In this document: positions 5,996 to 10,903 of the stretch, piece by piece
Position numbering within the stretch: position 1 is the stretch's first letter
Layout of the letters: every line of letters starts with the position of its first letter
Source: Candidatus Krumholzibacteriia bacterium
Lineage (GTDB): Bacteria > Krumholzibacteriota > Krumholzibacteriia > LZORAL124-64-63
Direction: 5' to 3'
DNA length: 10,903 nucleotides
Assembly: GCA_030590265.1 (NCBI GenBank)
Contig: JAUUYW010000081.1
Span: 1-10,903, forward strand
Notes under the pieces: model-generated
Told to the model about the DNA's origin: nothing
Databases searched by the model: none
Seen by the model: only the letters and a program-made list of their open reading frames with translations
Program-made: the position numbers and the translations under genes

Positions 5996-7450
5996 ATGTC
6001 CCTTATGAAAAACAATTTATTTTCCGATCCCGGTTTTCAGGACAATGATCCGGACCATCAACCAAACGACAAGGCTTCTGCGGCTGAGCCCAGTGCTGAG
6101 AAATCCCGTCAAATACCTCTGGCTGATCGTATGCGTCCCACCACCTTAGCTGAAGTTGTGGGACAGGAAGACCTTCTGGGACCCAACGGCCCCCTGGGTA
6201 TCCTGCTCAAAGGCGACACCCTGCCTTCGCTGTTGCTTTGGGGCCCTCCAGGTTGTGGCAAAACCACGTTGGCCCGGTTGGTAGCCCAACATACTCGGGC
6301 CCGTTTCCTGGAATACAGCGCCGTATCGGTGGGATCAAAAGAGATCAAGGCAGTGATGGCCGAGTCGGCCAAACTGAAGCTGGCCACAGGGCAGGGCACC
6401 ATTCTTTTCCTCGATGAGATTCATCGTTTCAACAAGGCCCAGCAGGATACTCTCTTGCCCTGGGTGGAACGTGGGGATGTCACCCTGATCGGGGCCACCA
6501 CCGAGAATCCATCTTTCGAAGTGATCAGTGCCTTGATTTCACGGACCCGGCTGTTTGTCCTGCAACCATTGGCTCCTGACCATGTGAAGCAATTGTTGCG
6601 AAGGGCTCTGGTGGACCCACGGGGACTCAATGTCGAAGGCTTGGATTTGGCCGAAGATGCCCTGGATATGCTCAGTGAAATCTGCGAGGGTGATGCTCGG
6701 GCAGCCCTGGGATTGTTGGAATCGGTTGCCGCAGCTTACACTGCACAGTTGGCTGAAGAAACCGATCCAGGGGTTCCGGTGCCCCTGACCGCCCAGAAAA
6801 TTGGCACCATCATTCAGAGCCGCGCCGCCCGTTATGACAAAGGTGGTGAAGAGCATTTCAACATCATTTCGGCTCTTCACAAGAGCGTGCGAAACAGCGA
6901 TGCGCAAGCCTCCCTGTACTGGCTGGGCAGGATGCTTGAAAGTGGCGAAGATCCTCTCTACATTGCCCGCCGCCTGGTGAGATTTGCCAGCGAGGATGTT
7001 GGTCTGGCCGATCCCCAGGCCCTGCCGCAAACCCTGGCCGCCCGCGATGCCATCCACTTCATCGGCATGCCCGAAGGAGCGTTGGCGTTGAGTCAGGCCG
7101 TGATCTATCTGGCCCTTAGCCCCAAGAGCAACGCACTTTACAAGGGCTACAAACTTGTTCAGAAAGAAGTGGCCAAAGGGTACAATCCCGGTGTGCCCAT
7201 GCACATTCGCAACGCCCCCACTCGCCTGATGAAGGGATTGGGCTATGGCAAAGGTTACCAATATGCCCACGATAAGAATGAAGGCATTGCTGAAATGACC
7301 TGCCTTCCCGAAAGTCTGCAGGAACGAATTTTCTATCAGCCGGGTCAGCGCGGTTTTGAAGCCGAGCTGGAAAGACGAATTCAGCAAATCAAACAATGGC
7401 ACCAAAGGCGCCGGCAGGGTTCGGATGAATCCAAAGGAGAGACAAAATGA
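5996..7450 (+). CDS. rarA: Replication-associated recombination protein A (MgsA/WRNIP1-type AAA+ ATPase)
   Basis: A 484-residue cytoplasmic ATPase of the RarA/Mgs1/WRNIP1 family, which acts at stalled replication forks and binds single-stranded DNA-binding protein. The AAA+ core shows Walker A GPPGCGKT (83-90), Walker B LFLDEIHR (137-144), sensor 1 GATTENPSF (166-174), an arginine-finger region SRTR (182-185) and sensor 2 GDARAAL (232-238). The C-terminal tetramerisation region has the family block from HFNIISALHKSVRNSD (287 on) through GYNPGVPMHIRNAPT (395-409). E. coli RarA is 447 residues; the extra length here is a polar N-terminus of about 45 residues before RMRP and a basic tail. The start is uncertain: ATG 5996 or ATG 6005, neither with a good Shine-Dalgarno site. 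The stop overlaps the phosphofructokinase start as ATGA, so the two are co-transcribed. Confidence 0.95.
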   Translation: MSLMKNNLFSDPGFQDNDPDHQPNDKASAAEPSAEKSRQIPLADRMRPTTLAEVVGQEDLLGPNGPLGILLKGDTLPSLLLWGPPGCGKTTLARLVAQHTRARFLEYSAVSVGSKEIKAVMAESAKLKLATGQGTILFLDEIHRFNKAQQDTLLPWVERGDVTLIGATTENPSFEVISALISRTRLFVLQPLAPDHVKQLLRRALVDPRGLNVEGLDLAEDALDMLSEICEGDARAALGLLESVAAAYTAQLAEETDPGVPVPLTAQKIGTIIQSRAARYDKGGEEHFNIISALHKSVRNSDAQASLYWLGRMLESGEDPLYIARRLVRFASEDVGLADPQALPQTLAARDAIHFIGMPEGALALSQAVIYLALSPKSNALYKGYKLVQKEVAKGYNPGVPMHIRNAPTRLMKGLGYGKGYQYAHDKNEGIAEMTCLPESLQERIFYQPGQRGFEAELERRIQQIKQWHQRRRQGSDESKGETK

Positions 7451-8406
7451 AGCGAATCGGAGTATTGACCGGAGGCGGCGATGCCGCTGGCATGAACCCA
7501 GCCCTCAGGGCCGTGGTGCGCACCGCCTGGCAACACGGAGCCGAAGTCATTGGCATTTGCAAAGGTTGGCAGGGTTTGGCTCAGGGGCTGTACGAGACCA
7601 TGAGCCCTGGTTCCGTCAGTGGCATTATCGGCCAGGGCGGTACTATTTTGCGCACTTTCCGTTATCCGGAATTTGCCACCGAAGAAGGCACCAAACCCGT
7701 GGCCAAAACCATCAAGGAGCTCAAGCTGGATGGCATGGTTATTATCGGTGGAGACGGCAGCTTTCGTGGTGCCACCAAACTGTCCAAGGAATTCGGACTT
7801 CCCTGTGTGGGAGTTCCGGCCACCATTGACAACGATATCCCGGGAACGGACATCAGCATCGGTTTTGATACGGCTTTGAATATTGCCATTGAGGCCGTGG
7901 ACAAAGTTCGCGACACGGCCACCAGCCATGGACGGATCTTCGTCATTGAAGTGATGGGCAGGGAGTACGGCCTGCTGGCCGCCCAGACAGCCATCGCCAC
8001 CGGGGCCGAAGAGGTGTTGCTACCGGAGATTCCCTTTGAAATAGATACACTGGCCCGACGCATCAAAGACGGTTACGCCCGCGGCAAGCAACACGCCATC
8101 ATCATTGTCGCCGAGGGGGCGGGCAAGGCCTCGTACATCACTTTTGAATTGCAGGAAAGATTGCGCCGGGGCGTGCGCATGGTGGTGCTGGGCCATGTGC
8201 AACGTGGCGGAGCGCCTTCGGGCTATGACCGCATCCTGGCCTCCAGATTGGGGCATCATGCCACCGAGTTGCTCTTTGAAGGAAAACATGGCGTGATGGT
8301 GGGGCTGGTTGCCAACAAACTGACGACATCTTCAATGGAAAAGAAGAGTAAGATTTCACCCAAGGCGGTTTTGAGGGATGCCCGACTGATGGAAATTCTG
8401 GTCTGA
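7447..8406 (+). CDS. pfkA: 6-phosphofructokinase (ATP- or PPi-type unresolved)
   Basis: A 319-residue cytoplasmic PfkA-family enzyme that phosphorylates fructose-6-phosphate to fructose-1,6-bisphosphate. Visible are TGGGDAAGMNPALR (8-21), GGDGS (101-105, Asp103-Gly104 as in E. coli), ATIDNDIPGT (125-134) with catalytic Asp128, MGRE (170-173), Glu223, and HVQRGG (250-255). Gly104 points to ATP as donor; PPi enzymes carry Asp there. But the residue aligned to E. coli Gly124 (Lys in PPi enzymes) is Ala125, neither standard choice. ATP-site aromatics are conserved in kind (Trp41 for Tyr, Tyr73 for Phe) and Arg72 is kept, while E. coli Arg77 is replaced by Ala. Effector-site Arg21, Arg25 and an Arg212/Lys214 pair remain, but the position near E. 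coli Arg54 is lost, so ADP/PEP allostery may differ. AAAGGAG lies seven bases before the ATG. The start overlaps the rarA stop by four bases, and a strong terminator follows. Confidence 0.93.
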   Translation: MKRIGVLTGGGDAAGMNPALRAVVRTAWQHGAEVIGICKGWQGLAQGLYETMSPGSVSGIIGQGGTILRTFRYPEFATEEGTKPVAKTIKELKLDGMVIIGGDGSFRGATKLSKEFGLPCVGVPATIDNDIPGTDISIGFDTALNIAIEAVDKVRDTATSHGRIFVIEVMGREYGLLAAQTAIATGAEEVLLPEIPFEIDTLARRIKDGYARGKQHAIIIVAEGAGKASYITFELQERLRRGVRMVVLGHVQRGGAPSGYDRILASRLGHHATELLFEGKHGVMVGLVANKLTTSSMEKKSKISPKAVLRDARLMEILV

Positions 8407-8437
8407 ACCCACTGTTTGTTCTTTGGAATTTCACGGC

Positions 8438-8469
8438 AAAAAGGCGCTCCAAATAAGGAGCGCCTTTTT
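8438..8469. terminator. Bidirectional intrinsic terminator between pfkA and the lipoprotein gene
   Basis: A perfect 13-bp stem: AAAAAGGCGCTCC (8438-8450) pairs with GGAGCGCCTTTTT (8457-8469) around an AAATAA loop. The GC-rich core is flanked by A5 and T5, so it ends transcription in both directions. It lies 31 bases after the pfkA stop and 46 bases past the stop of the convergent lipoprotein gene. Confidence 0.95.
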
Positions 8470-8515
8470 ATTATGAAACCTGTTCACATCGGCAGAGCCG
8501 AAAAATCAACCGAAA

Positions 8516-9403
8516 CTATTCCCCTGCGTAACCCTGCACGTAAGCATTGGCGTATTGGAACCAGTCCAAACGCATCTCACCAATCACGTGGCCAAGGCCT
8601 TCGTGGTCAATTTTGCGGTTCTGGTATTCATCTTCCATACTGACCACAGTGAAGGCACCGATCAGAGGCAGGTCCTTCTCAATGAGCAGTTCCAGCATGA
8701 AGACAGCGCCAGGAGTCAGGTCAACCAATTCCATGCTGGTCTCATCGCCGATGGCGTACCAGGTGAAATCTTCTTCGCTGGGGTTGGCCGCCACGGAATC
8801 AGGCAGTCCCACCCGAGGACGGTGCACGAAATTCAAATAGGCACTCTTGATGGTTTTAAAGGCGTCGCCTTCGTTCTCGGGCAAGTAGACAGACACCGCT
8901 TCTTTGTAGTCCTTGCTTTTCCAGCCCAATTCAGGCAGGGGCGCGCCAGCCAAATCCTGACTGATGGCACCGGCACGAAGCATTTTGGGCAGGACGTAAC
9001 CCTTGGGCGCAGGAATACTGTCGGCTTCAACCACACCACCGCGCTTGATGCGCTCAATGACCAGGTGAGTCGGCTGGGGAGTGAAAGTCTTTTTCACACC
9101 AAGCAAAGTACCTGCCATGTTGGGGTAGTTTTGCTCCAAGTCCTGACCAACCAGGAATTCCAACAGGTTGCCGTCACGGATGATGGCAACATCACCCTTG
9201 ATGTACTCCAGTTTGGGAGCGTCGATCTCGAAAGTGAAGCCCACGCTCAAGGTATCACCCCGGGTGATCCGGCGCAGGGAGTCGTAGACGTAAGGGTCCA
9301 CCACTTCCTCTTTGCTGCAACCAGCCAACCCAACAATTGTGATAGCCATCAGGGCCAACATGAGGGCCAAAACCCCGCGGCGCGTGGAAGAAACTGCGAA
9401 CAT
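8516..9403 (-). CDS. Predicted outer-membrane lipoprotein of unknown function
   Basis: A 295-residue protein I do not recognise. The N-terminus is a typical lipoprotein signal: Arg8-Arg9, a hydrophobic stretch (~11-25) and lipobox LAGC (26-29), so Cys29 should be lipidated. Ser at +2 (not Asp) argues for the outer membrane under the E. coli Lol rule, if it applies here. The mature part (~266 residues) is soluble, mixed alpha/beta by composition, acidic near its start (KEEVVDP), and has no further cysteine or membrane segment. I see no enzyme motif or internal repeat. The start is ATG 9403, with GGGAGG seven bases upstream; an in-frame ATG at 9418 would lie upstream of that site. It appears to be a single-gene unit: the upstream neighbour ends 220 bases away and a terminator follows. 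The antisense strand is also open over 8555-9565, but that frame has no signal peptide or recognisable motif. Confidence 0.85.
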   Translation of the reverse strand: MFAVSSTRRGVLALMLALMAITIVGLAGCSKEEVVDPYVYDSLRRITRGDTLSVGFTFEIDAPKLEYIKGDVAIIRDGNLLEFLVGQDLEQNYPNMAGTLLGVKKTFTPQPTHLVIERIKRGGVVEADSIPAPKGYVLPKMLRAGAISQDLAGAPLPELGWKSKDYKEAVSVYLPENEGDAFKTIKSAYLNFVHRPRVGLPDSVAANPSEEDFTWYAIGDETSMELVDLTPGAVFMLELLIEKDLPLIGAFTVVSMEDEYQNRKIDHEGLGHVIGEMRLDWFQYANAYVQGYAGE

Positions 9404-9502
9404 GAACCAACCTCCCAAAAGGGTACAATCTGGATTTATCGAGCACCCTGCCGGTGGGCAACAGGACGCGCTATCCTAACTAATCCGTTCAACCGTCTGC
9501 GA

Positions 9503-9531
9503 AGGGTATTGGCGGACAGGGTAAACGTCAA
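9503..9531 (-). promoter_or_regulatory. Weak candidate promoter for the lipoprotein gene
   Basis: The minus strand has TTGACG (9531-9526, 5 of 6), a 17-base spacer and TACCCT (9508-9503, only 3 of 6). Start would be near 9496, about 93 bases before the ATG. The -35 is good and the -10 poor, so this is a guess at the best pair in the 220-base gap. Confidence 0.25.
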
Positions 9532-9623
9532 CCTCTGCATACAACCCCATGAAATTGGGGCATAATGGAAAAAAAAGCAAATGCTATCCGGGAATCAACC
9601 ATGATCCAGTGAGGAAATTTTGA

Positions 9624-10280
9624 TCAAAGACGAGGTAAGTGACGGATGACCGCCAGAACATCTTTCCATTCCACCAGGCCTCCATCCCAAAGGGATTGAA
9701 AAATCTGCCAATGATCCGGTAGCAAAACCCCAACGCCAGAGAAGAGGTGACTGAATTGGGAACGCCGCTGGGCCATGCTGTAGCCAGGCAACCCCAGCCG
9801 TGAAAGGCGGCCATCAACTGTAACCGCCCAGATGGCGGAGAAAGCTTCAATTTGCCCATTGGCCAAGGCAGAGGGTACAATTTCACCCCGGACCAGATCA
9901 CGGGCCAGCAGCAGTTCGTGGTGGAGAAAAGCCTTGGTCCGGGCTTCGGAAAAGGCCTCCATCTGGAACTGGATATGATGCAGGGGGGCCGGCGCCTGGT
10001 CCCAAATTTCCACCGGGGGATAAATGGAAGTGGTGGCAGCGGTGGAGCGGGAAAAACATGTTTCGGCACAGAACAGGATCCCTCCCAGGCGGGTTTCCGC
10101 AGGGTCAGGAGATTTCTTCAAGTGCAGCCAGGGCTCCCGGGCGTCAGGCAAATCATCAGCCACGACGCTGAAAGAAAAAAAATCGGCTGCCAAGTCCAGA
10201 GACCCGGCAGCCGCTTCCAAAAAAGGCAGAAGGTGTTGGCACAGGTTTCCTTCCAAGCCCTTGCAGTTCAGCTCTATCAT
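9624..10280 (-). CDS. Protein of unknown function coupled to tryptophanase
   Basis: A 218-residue protein I do not recognise. It has no signal peptide or membrane segment, so it is probably cytoplasmic. The most ordered-looking part is 109-165: a predicted helix with an HHELLLARD cluster (His120, His121, Glu122, Asp128), then EAFSAIWAVTVDGRL (145-159). The clustered His/Glu/Asp residues could bind a metal, but no standard motif such as HExxH is complete. Two cysteines (71, 75) lie in FCAETCF. Trp, His and Phe are frequent. The ATG overlaps the tryptophanase stop by one base (TGATG) with no clear Shine-Dalgarno site, so translation probably depends on ribosomes finishing the upstream gene. That supports the frame being real and points to a shared role. 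A TTG one codon upstream could also be used. A competing open frame (9584-10069) starts inside it and has a proline-rich, unlikely composition. Confidence 0.7.
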   Translation of the reverse strand: MIELNCKGLEGNLCQHLLPFLEAAAGSLDLAADFFSFSVVADDLPDAREPWLHLKKSPDPAETRLGGILFCAETCFSRSTAATTSIYPPVEIWDQAPAPLHHIQFQMEAFSEARTKAFLHHELLLARDLVRGEIVPSALANGQIEAFSAIWAVTVDGRLSRLGLPGYSMAQRRSQFSHLFSGVGVLLPDHWQIFQSLWDGGLVEWKDVLAVIRHLPRL

Positions 10281-10903
10281 CAAGCTTCAGCCACCATCTT
10301 GCCACCGCCAACGGGTTGCAGTTTGGCCGTGAAATGACGCAGAGCGGGTGGTTCCCAGACAATTTCCAGGCCCCGCAGACGATCTCCCATCTCCATGACT
10401 TTGGCACAGGCTTCTGCCACATAATCCAGTTGGGTGTGAGTGTAGACCCTTCGGGGCACTGCCAGCCTCACCAGTTCCATTGCTGGATGAACAATCTCAC
10501 CCGTGTCCGGGTCCAAATGATCGAACATCAGGCTGCCGATTTCCACACCGCGCACGCCACCTTCAAGATAAAGGGCGGCGGTGAAAACCTGGGCGGGGAA
10601 CTGCTCCTGGGGAATGTGCGGCAGGGCTTTGCTGGCATCCAGATAAACAGCGTGACCGCCCGTGGGACGCAGAAAAGGCACACCCAACTCTTCCAGACGA
10701 CGGCCCAGACGAGCCACCTGTCCGATGCGGTAGGCCAGATAATCAGGGTCCATCACCTCGCGCAAACCCTGGGCAATGGCTGCCAGATCACGCCCCGCCA
10801 GGCCTCCGTAAGTGGGGAAACCCTCGCGAAGGATACCAAGATTGGTAGCATTCATGGCTATCTCATCATCGTTCAGGCAGAGGAAACCGCCGATATTCAC
10901 CAA
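10280..10903 (-). CDS. tnaA: Tryptophanase-type PLP beta-eliminating lyase, C-terminal part
   Basis: The last 207 residues of an enzyme usually ~460 long; the rest lies beyond the right edge. The family splits tryptophan into indole, pyruvate and ammonia (tryptophanase) or tyrosine into phenol, pyruvate and ammonia (tyrosine phenol-lyase). Visible blocks include NIGGFLC, EGFPTYGGLAGRDL (27-40 of the fragment), TGGHAVYLDA (81-90), VEIGS (120-124), VRLAVPRRVYT (145-155, with the carboxylate-binding Arg) and LRHFTAKL (188-195). Two positions that separate the enzymes are tryptophanase-like: Ile122 (Ile396 in E. coli TnaA, Arg381 in C. freundii phenol-lyase) and His190 (His463 versus Phe448). The AGRD segment and NIGGFLC, by contrast, resemble phenol-lyase. 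The PLP lysine lies just upstream, outside the window. A 14-residue tail follows AKL. The first codon in view reads TTG (Leu) inside the gene, not a start. The stop shares a base with the next gene's ATG. Confidence 0.88.
   Translation of the reverse strand: MVNIGGFLCLNDDEIAMNATNLGILREGFPTYGGLAGRDLAAIAQGLREVMDPDYLAYRIGQVARLGRRLEELGVPFLRPTGGHAVYLDASKALPHIPQEQFPAQVFTAALYLEGGVRGVEIGSLMFDHLDPDTGEIVHPAMELVRLAVPRRVYTHTQLDYVAEACAKVMEMGDRLRGLEIVWEPPALRHFTAKLQPVGGGKMVAEA

Noticed and set aside
6539..7405. 288-codon open frame on the minus strand inside rarA
   Set aside because: Antisense to a well-conserved gene; no motif of its own.
8555..9565. 336-codon open frame on the plus strand opposite the lipoprotein gene
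   Set aside because: Longer than the gene it covers, but it lacks a ribosome site and any motif, while the minus strand has a signal peptide, lipobox, good Shine-Dalgarno site and terminator.
9565..9612. 15-residue open frame beginning with ATGGAAAAAAAA
   Set aside because: No ribosome site, no context and very short; consistent with chance in an A-rich stretch.
9545..9612. Possible terminator for the unknown gene: a T8 tract on the minus strand (9576-9569) after a bulged GGATCA/TGATTCC stem, with a CCCCA/TGGGG stem (9545-9560) beyond it
   Set aside because: The stem before the T-tract is short, bulged and separated from it, and the better stem comes after it without a T-run; too weak to call.
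1..10903. Mobile elements, CRISPR arrays, tRNA genes, toxin-antitoxin or phage modules
   Set aside because: I looked on both strands and saw no transposase or integrase motifs, no regularly spaced repeats and no tRNA-like cloverleaf.

Overview
The window comes from a Gram-negative bacterium of moderate GC content. It has a class A penicillin-binding protein, a lipobox lipoprotein, clear Shine-Dalgarno sites and TTGACA-type promoters. The lineage is not resolved. The 59 bases of 16S rRNA from the conserved AGAGTTTGATCC onward contain GGCGTGGATTAGGCATGC, a string I associate with planctomycetes and some poorly cultured FCB/PVC-type phyla, but that is too short to classify from. Gene content looks like ordinary chromosomal core and metabolic DNA. 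I see no transposase, phage, toxin-antitoxin or CRISPR signal.

Layout. Bases 1-66 are the 5' end of a 16S rRNA gene on the minus strand, which leaves the window on the left. Bases 67-about 490 are its control region: two hairpins at the 5' processing site, a boxA antitermination element, and two tandem promoters with the same -35, spacer length and -10. The P1 -10 lies in the centre of an 8-bp inverted repeat. Diverging from it, a class A PBP (mrcA-like, 745-2862) is read rightward and ends at a bidirectional terminator.

Converging on that terminator is a minus-strand operon, deoB-cdd-deoA (5893 to 2932), whose genes overlap by 4 and 1 bases. It deaminates cytidine/deoxycytidine, splits the pyrimidine nucleoside with phosphate, and converts the pentose-1-phosphate to pentose-5-phosphate. 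From a 102-base divergent promoter region, rarA and a phosphofructokinase gene run rightward with a 4-base ATGA overlap and end at a second bidirectional terminator. That terminator is shared with a convergent minus-strand lipoprotein gene of unknown function.

The right end holds a minus-strand pair: the C-terminal part of a tryptophanase-type lyase (cut by the window edge) and, overlapping its stop codon by one base, a 218-residue protein I do not recognise.

I found no clear new multi-gene system. The best leads are the unknown protein coupled to tryptophanase, the phosphofructokinase with an unusual residue at the ATP/PPi specificity position, and the inverted repeat around the rRNA P1 -10 element.
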